Below are positions 26,753 to 35,866 of a stretch of DNA of 64,000 nt, piece by piece. Numbering within the stretch: the first letter of the stretch is position 1; each line of letters starts with the position of its first letter. The notes below the pieces were generated by a model that saw nothing but the letters and a program-made list of their open reading frames with translations, had not been told where the DNA came from and searched no databases. Where the stretch lies: assembly GCA_030704225.1 (NCBI GenBank), contig CP131915.1:3410001-3474000 (forward strand). The letters are read 5' to 3'. Made by a program: the position numbers and the translations under genes. The DNA is from Kosakonia sp. H02. Its GTDB lineage: Bacteria; Pseudomonadota; Gammaproteobacteria; Enterobacterales; Enterobacteriaceae.

Positions 26753-27331
26753 TTAAACAGCCTGATCGATCTGTTCATCCAGCAGTTGTGGAATAATATC
26801 GGCAGCTTCCTGGGAAAGTTTACGTCTTTTTACCGCGCGAGACGGCGGCTGGCACAAACTACAGGCAAAGCTTCCAACAGGCTGATGCGCATGGGTAATG
26901 AAATTACCACCGCAGCAATTACAGCGTGACAACTCCAGCAATCCGCTTTCCACGAAACGAACCAGCGTCCAGGCGCGAGTCAGCGCCAGCAGTGGTCCTT
27001 CGTCAGAGTGAGGACATTGTTCGAGATAAAGTCGGTAGGCTTTGATGACCGCGTCAACGCCGCTGCAAAGACCGGTTTTTAACAGAAATTGCCAGGCGTT
27101 GCAGAACATCGACGCGTGGATATTTTGTTCCCAGGTCATAAACCAGTCGGTGGAGAATGGCAGCATGCCTTTTGGCGGCGGGCTACCACGTAACTCTTTA
27201 TACAGTTTGATAAGACGACCACGGCTAAGTTGCGTCTCACTCTCCAGCATTTGTAAACGCGCACCCAGCGTAATCAGTTCCATCGCTAACTGAATATCGC
27301 GTGCTTCCTGAACAATGCTTTTCTCACCCAT
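26753..27331 (-). CDS. flhC: FlhC, flagellar master regulator subunit
   Basis: 192 residues, as in E. coli. The zinc site is visible: CNCCGGNF and CSLCQPP provide four cysteines. FlhC forms FlhD4C2, which activates class II flagellar promoters. The start is 2 bp after the flhD stop. Its last codons also carry the motA sigma28 promoter (26796-26822). Confidence 0.98.
   Translation of the reverse strand: MGEKSIVQEARDIQLAMELITLGARLQMLESETQLSRGRLIKLYKELRGSPPPKGMLPFSTDWFMTWEQNIHASMFCNAWQFLLKTGLCSGVDAVIKAYRLYLEQCPHSDEGPLLALTRAWTLVRFVESGLLELSRCNCCGGNFITHAHQPVGSFACSLCQPPSRAVKRRKLSQEAADIIPQLLDEQIDQAV
26796..26822 (-). promoter_or_regulatory. Sigma28 (FliA) promoter for motAB-cheAW inside flhC
   Basis: On the minus strand TAAACTTT (26815-26822), an 11-bp spacer and GCCGATAT (26796-26803) match the FliA consensus at 14 of 16 positions. 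It lies within the flhC coding region, about 170 bp before motA. The flhC terminator (26693-26727) lies between promoter and gene, so the motA leader would contain that hairpin. Confidence 0.8.
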
Positions 27332-27333
27332 TG

Positions 27334-27693
27334 TTATGCCCTTTTCTTCCTGGCCGCGTCGCCGTTTTTTGCTGATTCGTTAAGCAAGCGCGTTGAAAGT
27401 AAAATACCGGTGTGGACTTGCTGTAAATCATCCACGCGAGATTCTTGGGTCAGACGAGTGATGGTCTGATGATTGTCAAAACGGAACTGGCAGATAAGCT
27501 GATTGGTTTCAGCCAATTTAACCATTTGCGGCAGGGTCAACTCACCCAACGTGGTTGCCATTTCTTCGTTAATACCAAGGCGGAACATTGCGGACGCTTT
27601 GTCCTGACTAATCAAACGCTGAGCAAGAAGTAAATACGACAAATTGATGTCATAAACGTGTTTCAGCAACTCGGATGTATGCATTTTTCCCAT
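27334..27693 (-). CDS. flhD: FlhD, flagellar master regulator subunit
   Basis: 119 residues starting MGKMHTSELLKHVYDINLSYLLLAQRLI; E. coli uses either this ATG (119) or the one three codons later (116). Helical dimer that partners FlhC. Its long leader, starting near 27890, is the place where CsrA and small RNAs act in E. coli. csrA and uvrY of the same circuit also lie in this window. Confidence 0.97.
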   Translation of the reverse strand: MGKMHTSELLKHVYDINLSYLLLAQRLISQDKASAMFRLGINEEMATTLGELTLPQMVKLAETNQLICQFRFDNHQTITRLTQESRVDDLQQVHTGILLSTRLLNESAKNGDAARKKRA

Positions 27694-28463
27694 CCCGAAT
27701 AACCAACTTGTATCTTATGCGGCGTAACCGCACCCCGTGATGTCGCCGGGAAAAAACCCGGTATAAAAAAGAAAGGCTAAATGCATAACTGACTTAGGAT
27801 TTCGCGAACAAGGCGCTTCGCTCAAATGTTAATGCCTTGCTACGCTCTTAATCATTTCTTACAAAGAACTAAGATTTTTCCTAATTCGACGCAACTGTAC
27901 TCGTAGGTGCTTCTACATACAATCTGACCAGTGCGAAAATTTGAAATTTTTGTGATCCACGTCACATAATTTAAGTGATTATGGGCAAGAAATCTATCAG
28001 TATGGCTTGTGATTTGATGATTTTTTATTCTATCCAACCTCATTTCTATTCCTTGACAACGAATATTCGGGCAAAACAAAGCGTCAGAAACGATAAATAG
28101 TCAGAGGGTCAGCATGGGAGAGTGTTAACATTTCGCCCGGCGTGTCTCTTGCAGACACGAAAATAAAAAGGCATTTAAAACAATGCATTAAGATTTAAGC
28201 ACAGCTAATTAGTCAACCTGGGTTACCATTTCATTTTTGTTAATTGCTGCGATTTATAATTTAACAATATATGCTCAATTCCTGCGAATTTAGGTTTAGT
28301 TGTTAAAATCAATTAACATGGTCAAACTCCAGCCATGCCGTTACGTAAGAATAATTAATGAATATTTATGATAGCCTTCACATAGCTGAAATATTCACGG
28401 GTTGCACTGGCTGCTGAAACAGAGTAATGGTGAGAAAAATTTGATTTCAAGGGGGAAGACGTC
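27694..28463. promoter_or_regulatory. flhDC control region and flhDC-uspC intergenic spacer
   Basis: About 770 bp, AT-rich, with no credible gene. The flhD end holds a leader of about 195 nt and a -10 like TACAGT (27894-27899, minus strand); a CRP site is at 27951-27966. Spacing agrees with the E. coli flhDC promoter, where CRP binds about 72 bp upstream of the start. The rest (about 28080-28440) is AT-rich and should carry further regulator sites (H-NS, OmpR, RcsB in E. coli) and the uspC promoter; I cannot assign these by eye. Confidence 0.7.
27951..27966. promoter_or_regulatory. CRP-cAMP site of flhDC
   Basis: TGTGATCCACGTCACA is a perfect TGTGA-N6-TCACA palindrome. It lies about 75 bp upstream of the inferred flhDC start, the position known for CRP activation in E. 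coli. Confidence 0.85.
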
Positions 28464-28889
28464 ATGACGTATGCGCATCTTCTGGTCGCCGTAGCCGTCA
28501 CGCCTGAGAGCCAGCAACTGTTGGCAAAAGCCGTTGATATTGCCCGCCCTTTTAACGCCCGCATCAGCCTGATTACCTTCGCTGCCGACCCGGAACTCTA
28601 TAACCAACTCGCCGCACCGATGATGGAAAATGTGCGTGAGATGTTGCAGGAAGAGACGCAACAATTTCTCGATCAGTTAATTAACAACGCCGGTTATCCT
28701 GTCGAGCGTGCCATTATCGCGTCGGGGGAATTAAGCGAGCATATTCTGCACACTTGCCGGACGCAGAGCGTCGATTTAGTGGTGTGCGGGAATCATAATC
28801 AGACGTTTTTATCGCGTGCCGCTTGCTCAGCAAAGAGCATTGTGCAAACCAGTGAAGTGGATGTGCTGCTGGTATCCCTTAGAGAGTAA
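28464..28889 (+). CDS. uspC: Universal stress protein UspC
   Basis: 141 residues of the UspA fold (MTYAHLLVAVAVTPESQQLL...; C-terminal VQTSEVDVLLVSLRE). A ribosome site AAGGGGGAAG precedes the ATG. It is divergent from flhDC and convergent with otsA, as in E. coli. Usp proteins of this branch are stress-induced and act in osmotic/DNA-damage survival; UspC has also been tied to motility. Confidence 0.93.
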   Translation: MTYAHLLVAVAVTPESQQLLAKAVDIARPFNARISLITFAADPELYNQLAAPMMENVREMLQEETQQFLDQLINNAGYPVERAIIASGELSEHILHTCRTQSVDLVVCGNHNQTFLSRAACSAKSIVQTSEVDVLLVSLRE

Positions 28890-28918
28890 AACGCCCCCAT
28901 CATGATGGGGGGCGTTTG
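28888..28918. terminator. Bidirectional terminator between uspC and otsA
   Basis: AAACGCCCCCAT-CATG-ATGGGGGGCGTTT forms a long stem with one bulged G. It lies between two convergent genes. Confidence 0.85.
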
Positions 28919-28922
28919 TTTA

Positions 28923-30347
28923 TCAGGCTAGTTTGGGAAACGTCGCCACTTTATTTTGTAGCTGGCTTTGCGCGCTACGTGGCGTGATTTGCTTTAGGTC
29001 GCTGATAAACCTCTGCTGCCAGTGGTCAATATCGTTTTCCGTGATGACTTTCAGCATTTCAGCGTGGCGTGAAATACGCTCTGCCAGCGGCATGCGCAGT
29101 GCTCTGTCCAGCGCGGCGGCAACATCATCACGATCGTACGGGTTGACGATCAGCGCCGAGGTCAGCTCATTAGCCGCACCCGCAAATTGTGACAACACCA
29201 GTACGCCGGGGTTTTGTGGATCCTGCGCGGCAACATACTCTTTCGCCACCAGGTTCATGCCATCCCGCAGCGGCGTCACCAGCCCTACTTCCGCGTAGCG
29301 GAACACTTTCATCAACACTTTGCGATCAAAATGCTGGTTGAGGTAGTAAAGCGGCGTCCAGCCAAGCTGACCATATTTGCCGTTAATGCGCCCGGCTTCC
29401 GTCTCCAGTTGGTGACGAATATCCTGATAGGCCTGCACTTCGCCACGGGAGGTGGGTGCAATCTGCGTATAACGGATTTTGCCGTGATGCTGCGGGAACT
29501 TCTCCAGCAGGGTTTCATAGGCCAGGAAGCGTTCCGGCAAGCCTTTGGAGTAATCCAGGCGCTCAACGGAGAAGATGTTCTTCACATTCTTCAGCTCGTT
29601 TTTCAGCTGCGCCAGTTTTGCCGGTAGCGGGCCAGCGGCCTGCTGGGCAATTTCGTTCGGTTCGATACCGATCGGGTAAACTTCGGTGCGGAAGTTTTTC
29701 CCCCACGCCGTATGTTCTTTACCGTTGCGCGTGCTCAACCTTGTCTGCATGGAGAGGCTATCGAGGAACGCCAGACGGTCACTTTCGGTCTGGAAGCCAA
29801 GCAGATCGTAATCGCACAGCGCTTCCAGCAGCTCCGCATACGGCGGTAGCGCATTGAAGATTTCCGGCGTCGGGAAAGGAATATGCAGGAAGAAGCCGAT
29901 TTGATTATTCACGCCGCGTTTACGCAGCTCACTGGCAAACGGCAGCAGATGGTAATCGTGGATCCACAGAATGTCGTCTTCTTTCAGCAGCGGCAGCAGT
30001 TTGTCTGCCAGCAGAGCGTTCACTTCCTGATAGCCGTCCCAGGCTTCGCGCTGGAACTTGACCAGATCCAGACGGTAGTGGAAAGCAGGCCATAATACGG
30101 CATTCGAGAACTGGGAATAATACTGCTCGTGATGCTCTTCACTCAGGTTAAAAGAAGCCCAGGTGATATTGCCCTTGGTCACTTTTTTCAACGGTGCGTC
30201 TTCGTCACCGATCTCACCGCTCCAGCCAAACCACAGCCCGCCGGTGGCTTTCAATGCGCCCATAATCCCCACAGCCAGCCCGCCAGCGCTGGCCTTTTTG
30301 TCATCAGGCGGTGCAATACGATTAGATACTACGACTAAGCGACTCAT
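28923..30347 (-). CDS. otsA: Trehalose-6-phosphate synthase
   Basis: GT20 enzyme that makes trehalose 6-phosphate from UDP-glucose and glucose 6-phosphate in osmotic or stationary stress. From the ATG at 30347 the protein is 474 residues, the E. coli length, and begins MSRLVVVSNRIAPPDDKK; AGGAG lies 8 nt before it, better than for the ATG two codons earlier. Seen motifs: WIHDYHLLPFA, VERLDYSKGLPERFLAYE, LRDGMNLVAKEYVAAQ. It overlaps the end of otsB by 26 bp, as in E. coli. Confidence 0.98.
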   Translation of the reverse strand: MSRLVVVSNRIAPPDDKKASAGGLAVGIMGALKATGGLWFGWSGEIGDEDAPLKKVTKGNITWASFNLSEEHHEQYYSQFSNAVLWPAFHYRLDLVKFQREAWDGYQEVNALLADKLLPLLKEDDILWIHDYHLLPFASELRKRGVNNQIGFFLHIPFPTPEIFNALPPYAELLEALCDYDLLGFQTESDRLAFLDSLSMQTRLSTRNGKEHTAWGKNFRTEVYPIGIEPNEIAQQAAGPLPAKLAQLKNELKNVKNIFSVERLDYSKGLPERFLAYETLLEKFPQHHGKIRYTQIAPTSRGEVQAYQDIRHQLETEAGRINGKYGQLGWTPLYYLNQHFDRKVLMKVFRYAEVGLVTPLRDGMNLVAKEYVAAQDPQNPGVLVLSQFAGAANELTSALIVNPYDRDDVAAALDRALRMPLAERISRHAEMLKVITENDIDHWQQRFISDLKQITPRSAQSQLQNKVATFPKLA

Positions 30348-31191
30348 AGCCATCTCTCCTGTTTGTTAGCGCCTTTTCTTGTTGTTGTTGATGGGTTACA
30401 CGTTCCAGCCATTGATAAACATCCCCGACGTCGGCAAGCCGCCACTGCGCTTGTGTCGCGCCTGTACCGACTTTGATCGAGATACCGCCAAGTTGATTAA
30501 CGGTTTTAAAACCATGCTCATCGGTTAGATCGTCACCCAGAAACACCGGTTTCCTGCCGGTGAAGGGCGGCGTGCGCAGAAAAGCTTCAATCGCCGCGCC
30601 CTTATGAATCCCCGATGGTTTGAGTTCAACCACGCATTTGCCCGGCTGCATCGCCAGTTGCGGGAACTCCTCAACCATGTATCGAGCCAGTGCAAAAACC
30701 GCCTCTTCATGCTGCGGTGCCTGACGATAGTGCAAGGCAAACGCCATCCCTTTAGCTTCGAGCTGCACGCCGTCAAGGGACGCCAGCCCGTGCCGGAGCG
30801 CCTGCTCCAGCGGAATTAACACCTCTTTCGGTAATGTCACGCGCTCGGTTTGACCATTGATATCGCGGCGCTCTGCCCCATGCACCCCGGCCAGCGGGAA
30901 GCGATAAGGTTTAACAAGCGCGTCAAGCTCGTTAATTGAACGCCCTGAAATCAACGCCAGCGCCCCGTTATTCATCTTTGCAAGCAATGAAAGTGTGGTC
31001 AGCACTTGCTCCGGGATAAATACGTCATCCGGGCGCGGTTTAATGTCAGCGAGAGTGCCATCCAAATCGAAAAAAAAGGCAAAATTACCGGAAATGAGAG
31101 GCGGTACAGATAACGCGTCTTCCACCCTGGTTTCCTCCTTACAGTCATCGTGTGAGCCGTTTTTCACTAACGTCTCATTATCATTAGCCAT
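30322..31191 (-). CDS. otsB: Trehalose-6-phosphate phosphatase
   Basis: HAD-superfamily phosphatase that completes trehalose synthesis. The nucleophile motif FFFDLDGTLADIKP and the late motif FLGDDLTDEHGF are present. At 289 residues it is about 20 longer than E. coli OtsB (266), because of an N-terminal extension before the HAD core; whether the first ATG (MANDNETLVK) or a later site is used is unsure. First gene of the otsBA operon, typically under RpoS. Confidence 0.95.
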   Translation of the reverse strand: MANDNETLVKNGSHDDCKEETRVEDALSVPPLISGNFAFFFDLDGTLADIKPRPDDVFIPEQVLTTLSLLAKMNNGALALISGRSINELDALVKPYRFPLAGVHGAERRDINGQTERVTLPKEVLIPLEQALRHGLASLDGVQLEAKGMAFALHYRQAPQHEEAVFALARYMVEEFPQLAMQPGKCVVELKPSGIHKGAAIEAFLRTPPFTGRKPVFLGDDLTDEHGFKTVNQLGGISIKVGTGATQAQWRLADVGDVYQWLERVTHQQQQEKALTNRRDGYESLSRSI

Positions 31192-31235
31192 GTAAGTATA
31201 GACAGTGTGACGCTGCTCGCCATTTTAAGCATGAC

Positions 31236-31261
31236 TTACCAGCCGGATTAACGGCTGGTAA
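31236..31261. repeat. Hairpin between otsB promoter region and araH
   Basis: TTACCAGCCG-GATTAA-CGGCTGGTAA is a perfect 10-bp stem without a T-tract on either side. It may protect or end the araFGH transcript. Confidence 0.5.
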
Positions 31262-31310
31262 GGGGGAGAAGTAAACGGGAAGGTTGTGTTTAAAATTTAA
31301 GCGCTTAGCC

Positions 31311-32297
31311 TCAGACGGTGCGCTTAGCTTTCTGTTTGTAACGGTCGAAAATCACCGCTGCAAGCAGGATCAGGCCGCGAACCACGTATTGTGAGAAGGG
31401 AGAGATGTTCAGCAGGTTCATGGCGTTTTCCACCGTGCCGAGAATTAAAATCCCCGCCACAACGTATGAAATTTTGCCGATCCCACCTTTAAGAGAAACC
31501 CCACCCAGCACACAGGCCGAAATCACAATCAGTTCATAACCGATAGAGGTCATCGGCTGGCCGCTGGTCATACGCGAGGCGAGGATAATCCCGGCCGCCG
31601 CCGACACCAGGCCCGACAACACAAAGATGATAATTTTGGTGCGCACCACCGGGACACCCGCCAGCCGCGCGGCCTCTTCATTACCGCCAATCGCCAGCGT
31701 GTTGCGGCCAAAGGTGGTTTTGTTAAGCAGGAAGCCGAAAATAATCAGGCAACCGACCGTCAGCCAGATAGGCGCAGGCAAGCCCAGCCAGTTGGCATAA
31801 CCAAGGGTAAAGAAGCGTTCGTCTTCAATACCAACGGCTTTGCCATCGGAAATGATATACGCCAGCCCGCGCACAATTTGCATTGTCGCCAGGGTGGTGA
31901 TCAGGGCGTTGATTTTCAAACGGGCAATGACAAAACCGTTAATAAAACCGCTGGCAACGCCAAGCAATAGACCGGCGAATACGCCAATCCACAGGCTTTC
32001 GCTGAGGTTAATCACCACCGCGGTGGTGACACCGGCGCAGGCAATCACGGACGCGACGGAGAGGTCAAAATCCCCGGACGCCAGGCAGAACAGCATGCCG
32101 CACGCCACCATGCCGGACATGGAGATCGCCAGACCCAGCCCCTTCATATTGACGAAGGAGGCAAAGTTCGGCACAAACACCGCACACCCGATAAACAGCA
32201 CGGCAAAAACCACCAGCATGCCGAACTGATCCCAGATGCGTCCGAGGGTGAACGGCGTCTTTTTTGGGGCGCGGGACGTAGTTAAAGATGACATCAT
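31311..32297 (-). CDS. araH: L-arabinose ABC transporter permease
   Basis: 328 residues with about ten membrane segments, family of sugar ABC permeases (RbsC/AraH). The C-terminal part carries GGNEEAARLAG, the cytoplasmic coupling loop. Works with AraG and AraF for high-affinity L-arabinose import. It lies 11 bp after araG. Confidence 0.97.
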   Translation of the reverse strand: MMSSLTTSRAPKKTPFTLGRIWDQFGMLVVFAVLFIGCAVFVPNFASFVNMKGLGLAISMSGMVACGMLFCLASGDFDLSVASVIACAGVTTAVVINLSESLWIGVFAGLLLGVASGFINGFVIARLKINALITTLATMQIVRGLAYIISDGKAVGIEDERFFTLGYANWLGLPAPIWLTVGCLIIFGFLLNKTTFGRNTLAIGGNEEAARLAGVPVVRTKIIIFVLSGLVSAAAGIILASRMTSGQPMTSIGYELIVISACVLGGVSLKGGIGKISYVVAGILILGTVENAMNLLNISPFSQYVVRGLILLAAVIFDRYKQKAKRTV

Positions 32298-32308
32298 ATT
32301 CTCCTCAC

Positions 32309-33823
32309 TCAGGCGACAGCCTGGCTAACTTTCGGCATCGCAAGGCTTAGCACCTGCTGTTCATCACCCTGACCGTGCAGTATCTCTCCGGCTATTTCGC
32401 CTTCGCGCATGACCACAATACGATCGGCAACGCCTATCACTTCCGGCAGGTCGCTTGAGGCAAACAGCACCGCAACACCGCGAGACGCCAGCGCGTAAAT
32501 CACGTTATAGATTTCATGTTTCGCGCCGACATCAATGCCGCGCGTCGGTTCGTCGAGCAAAATGACTTTCATCTCCTCCGACAGCCAGCGCCCGAGAATG
32601 GCTTTTTGCTGGTTTCCGCCGGAGAGATTCATAATGAGCTGATCGGCGCCAGGGGTTTTGATATTCAGCGCACGAATATGATGCTCGGCGTTATCGCTCT
32701 CCCAGCTATCGTTAATCAGGCAGCCTGCGCGGATGTATTTGCGCCGGGCGCTGATATTGATGTTCTCCTGTACCGAATGGACAGGAATGATCCCTTCCGC
32801 TTTGCGGTCTTCCGGGCAGAGCATCATGCCCGCGCGAATGGCGTGGGCCGGTTTCTGGATAGTGACCCGCTCGCCATCAATCAACACCTGCCCTGCGGTG
32901 ATTTGCGTGCCGCCAAACAGCCCTTTCATCAGCTCGCTGCGCCCAGCGCCCACCAGGCCAAACAGACCGACGATTTCGCCGCTGCGTACGCTCAGGCTGA
33001 TTGGCGTACGTACGCCTGGGGCTTTGACCTGGTCGAGTTGCAGGCGCTGCTCGCCATATTCCCGCGGCTGCCAGCCGTAAATATCGCCCAGTTCGCGCCC
33101 AACCATCGCCTGCACCAGTTGGTCGTGACTGACCTGCTGCGTATCGGTAAAAGTGCGCACGTAGCGGCCGTCTTTAAACACGGTGATGGCATCGCTGAGG
33201 GCAAAAATCTCTTCCATGCGGTGGGAAACGTAGAGGATCACGCGCCCCTCTTTGCGCAGCTCGCGGATAACGCGAAACAGGTTGTCAATTTCCCGCGCCG
33301 AGAGCGAACTGGTCGGTTCATCGAAAGCGATAACTTTGGCGTTACGCGCCAGCGCTTTGGCGATTTCCACCATCTGCCATTGACCAATGGAGAGGTATTT
33401 CAACGGGGTTTGCGGGTCGATATCTAAGCCGAGATGTTCAAGCTGTAACCCCGCTTCGTAATTGAGCAGCGAGCGGTTCACAATCCCGCTTTTGTGCGGT
33501 AACTGCCCCAGATAAATGTTCTCGGCGACGGTCATTTCCGGCACCAGGTGCAGTTCCTGATAAATAATCGCCACGCCGGCATTGAGCGCCGCGGTGGTGT
33601 CAGCGAAAGTAACTTCCTCGCCTTTGAGAGCCAGTGTGCCGGAGGTCGGCGCATAGTTCCCGCTGAGGATTTTTAACAGGGTCGATTTACCCGCGCCATT
33701 TTCGCCCATCAGGGCGTGAACTTGCCCGGCATAGCAATCAAAGGTGATGTCGCTGAGCGCCTTCACACCGGGAAACGTCTTACTGATGCCGCGAAACGAG
33801 AGATAAGGGGTAGACTGTTGCAT
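32309..33823 (-). CDS. araG: L-arabinose ABC transporter ATP-binding protein
   Basis: 504 residues from the ATG at 33823 (MQQSTPYLSFRGISKTFPG), the E. coli length, with GGAG upstream. An in-frame extension to 33934 has no ribosome site and runs into the araF-araG spacer. Two fused ATPase modules: the first has Walker A GENGAGKST and signature LSIGQ; the second has a degenerate P-loop (GLVGAGRSE) and LSGGNQQK. Couples ATP hydrolysis to arabinose import. Confidence 0.98.
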   Translation of the reverse strand: MQQSTPYLSFRGISKTFPGVKALSDITFDCYAGQVHALMGENGAGKSTLLKILSGNYAPTSGTLALKGEEVTFADTTAALNAGVAIIYQELHLVPEMTVAENIYLGQLPHKSGIVNRSLLNYEAGLQLEHLGLDIDPQTPLKYLSIGQWQMVEIAKALARNAKVIAFDEPTSSLSAREIDNLFRVIRELRKEGRVILYVSHRMEEIFALSDAITVFKDGRYVRTFTDTQQVSHDQLVQAMVGRELGDIYGWQPREYGEQRLQLDQVKAPGVRTPISLSVRSGEIVGLFGLVGAGRSELMKGLFGGTQITAGQVLIDGERVTIQKPAHAIRAGMMLCPEDRKAEGIIPVHSVQENINISARRKYIRAGCLINDSWESDNAEHHIRALNIKTPGADQLIMNLSGGNQQKAILGRWLSEEMKVILLDEPTRGIDVGAKHEIYNVIYALASRGVAVLFASSDLPEVIGVADRIVVMREGEIAGEILHGQGDEQQVLSLAMPKVSQAVA

Positions 33824-33856
33824 AACGTCTCCGAAAAGCAGTTGAGTGTACGTCTG

Positions 33857-33878
33857 GCTCCCCGTTTGCACGGGGAGC
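33857..33878 (-). repeat. Hairpin in the araF-araG spacer
   Basis: GCTCCCCGT-TTGC-ACGGGGAGC, a perfect 9-bp stem without a T-tract. A structure at this place would stabilise araF mRNA and lower araGH expression, giving more binding protein than permease. Confidence 0.65.
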
Positions 33879-33893
33879 GCAACCAACAGAGAA

Positions 33894-34874
33894 TTACAGT
33901 CCTTTTTTCGCCAGCTCTTCTTTGAAGTTGTCACGTGTAATCAGCACGACATCGGTCACTGCGGTGAATTTCGGCGGTTCAGCGCCTTTGGTCACCCAGT
34001 TGTAAAGCAGCTCGCTGGTTTTATAGCCATGCACGTCCGGGCTTGGCAGCAGGGAACCAAAGAAACCGGTGGCCTGCCCTTTGGAGAGCTCACTTACTGC
34101 ATCCACGCCGTTGATACCAATGCCAATCACATCGGGTGCTTTAAAGCCCTGACCTTCTGTTGCACGTACGCCACCGAGCACGGTGTTATCGTTCATGCCC
34201 AGTACCAGCCAGTGTTTGACTTCAGGATGTTGAACCAGCAGGGAGTTACCGGCATCGAATGCACCGGGGATATCGTTAGATTTGGTCGGGACCTGGTAGA
34301 TCTGTTTTTCCGGGAAGCCGGCTTTTTTCAGCGCATCCATTGAACCGGTAGTGCGACGGCGGGCGGTATCCAGTTCGTTAGCGGTAATCGCCATTACCCC
34401 GGTCGTTTTGACATCCCAACCGCGTTTTTGCATCTCTTTATACAGCTCCTGGCCCTGACGCGCGCCGATTTCACTGGCCGCCATCATTACCAGCGGCACC
34501 GTGGTCATCGGTTCGCCTTTGGCGTTGACGAACTGGTCATCCACGGCAATCACTTTCATATCGTAGCCGCGCGCTTTGGCGACAATCGCCGAGCCGAGTT
34601 TGGGATCCGGCGTACAGATAACAAAGCCTTTAGCGCCGCTGGCGGCCAGGCTATCAATGGCGTTCAGCGTTTTTTCCCCGTCGGGAACGGCAATTTTAAT
34701 GACTTCAAAACCTAAATCTTTGCCTGCCTTGTCGGCGAATTTCCACTCTGTCTGGAACCAGGGCTCTTCCGGTTGTTTAACTAAAAATCCGAGCTTCATC
34801 GTTTCCGCGATAGCGGATTGTGACATAACGGCAGCCAGGCCGATGGCCGCCAGCGCTTTAGTGAATTTGTGCAT
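33894..34874 (-). CDS. araF: L-arabinose periplasmic binding protein
   Basis: 326 residues from the ATG at 34874 (MHKFTKALAAIGLAAVMSQ), which begins a standard signal peptide and has GGAG upstream; an extension to 34916 adds 14 residues that do not fit the family. The mature protein reads AETMKLGFLVKQPEEPWFQ, close to E. coli AraF. Delivers arabinose to AraGH and is the first gene of araFGH. Confidence 0.98.
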   Translation of the reverse strand: MHKFTKALAAIGLAAVMSQSAIAETMKLGFLVKQPEEPWFQTEWKFADKAGKDLGFEVIKIAVPDGEKTLNAIDSLAASGAKGFVICTPDPKLGSAIVAKARGYDMKVIAVDDQFVNAKGEPMTTVPLVMMAASEIGARQGQELYKEMQKRGWDVKTTGVMAITANELDTARRRTTGSMDALKKAGFPEKQIYQVPTKSNDIPGAFDAGNSLLVQHPEVKHWLVLGMNDNTVLGGVRATEGQGFKAPDVIGIGINGVDAVSELSKGQATGFFGSLLPSPDVHGYKTSELLYNWVTKGAEPPKFTAVTDVVLITRDNFKEELAKKGL

Positions 34875-35191
34875 GGTAAACTCCAGCTTTAACTTTCTTT
34901 TATGTAGGGAAAACAAATAATCGCTTCAGTTAAAAGGACATAAAACAAGGCATTAGAGTCCACACGCCTCTGGACATCTGTGCTGGAAGTAGTTGTAGCG
35001 GGAAATTGATTCTCCATAGGAGAGCGGCATCACACGGCAGAATTACAGTAATTCCGTACATAAATTCAGCGATATTGCACATAAAGATAGCCGATTTTGT
35101 CGGACAAATGAGGAAGGTAAAAGCAGAATAATCCATAACATCAGCCAGCTTATCCTTGTGCCCGACCGCCTTGCGCAGCCGGGCGAAAAGA
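34875..35191. promoter_or_regulatory. araFGH control region
   Basis: About 317 bp upstream of araF. One AraC half-site candidate is at 35121-35137 (AAGC-N7-TCCATA against TAGC-N7-TCCATA); a second TCCATA lies near 35015 without the matching upstream half. No clear CRP palindrome was found. The DJ-1-like gene upstream runs in the same direction and ends at 35192. Confidence 0.45.
35121..35137 (+). promoter_or_regulatory. Candidate AraC half-site
   Basis: AAGCAGAATAATCCATA differs from the AraC half-site consensus TAGC-N7-TCCATA at one conserved base. It lies about 250 bp upstream of the araF start codon. Confidence 0.4.
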
Positions 35192-35749
35192 TCACCAGCT
35201 AAAGTAGATATGATCGGCGTGATCGCGCGCCACCGTTTCGTCCCCCAACAGGCGAGCGGCAACGGTAAACGCAAAGTCGAAGGCCAGGCCTAAGCCTTTG
35301 CCGCTGATAAGGTTGCCATCTTCCACCACCGGCGCATCGACATATTCACCGTCGCGCACGGTTTCATAGAGATCGCCGGAGCAGACATAACGGCGGCCTT
35401 TTAACAGACCATTGCCACCCAGCACACGCGCGGCTGCCGAGCAAATCGGGCAGATAAGCTTGCCCGCATTGTCATGGTCTTTAACAAACTGCACAACGTC
35501 CGGGCTGGCCGCGAGATTGACGCTGCCCTGCGGCCCGCCGGGTAATATCACGGCGTCGTACAGCGTGTTAAGCCGTTCTGATAAGGTGCGGTCTGCCACC
35601 ATCGGGATAGCGTGATAACTGACCACCGCGCGGGACGCCGCGCAGGCCAGCGTTTCCACGTCGATATCTAAGCGACGCAAAATATCTATGGTGATAATCG
35701 CTTCCGCTTCTTCAAAACCAGGCGCTAACAACACCGCCACTTTTTTCAT
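35192..35749 (-). CDS. DJ-1/PfpI family protein
   Basis: 185 residues of the class I glutamine amidotransferase-like fold. The probable nucleophile Cys is in PICSAAARVLGG, and a conserved Glu lies in APGFEEAEA, both typical of the DJ-1/YajL branch. Members are redox-responsive chaperone or deglycase-like proteins with debated activities. In E. coli ftnB occupies the slot between araF and yecJ; here this gene does. No signal peptide; cytoplasmic. Confidence 0.85.
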   Translation of the reverse strand: MKKVAVLLAPGFEEAEAIITIDILRRLDIDVETLACAASRAVVSYHAIPMVADRTLSERLNTLYDAVILPGGPQGSVNLAASPDVVQFVKDHDNAGKLICPICSAAARVLGGNGLLKGRRYVCSGDLYETVRDGEYVDAPVVEDGNLISGKGLGLAFDFAFTVAARLLGDETVARDHADHIYFSW

Positions 35750-35866
35750 TGCCGACTCCTTGCGTTTAAGGTTGGTTGACTTGAGTAGCGTTATTGTTGA
35801 TCAAAACAGCGTTTCAAAATCCACACTGCGTCACAGACCGGGCGCTGGCTTTCGTCGAAGCTGCTA

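Noticed and set aside
27852..28079. 75-codon frame in the flhDC control region
   Set aside because: It covers the flhDC promoter and CRP site; no family resemblance and no ribosome site.
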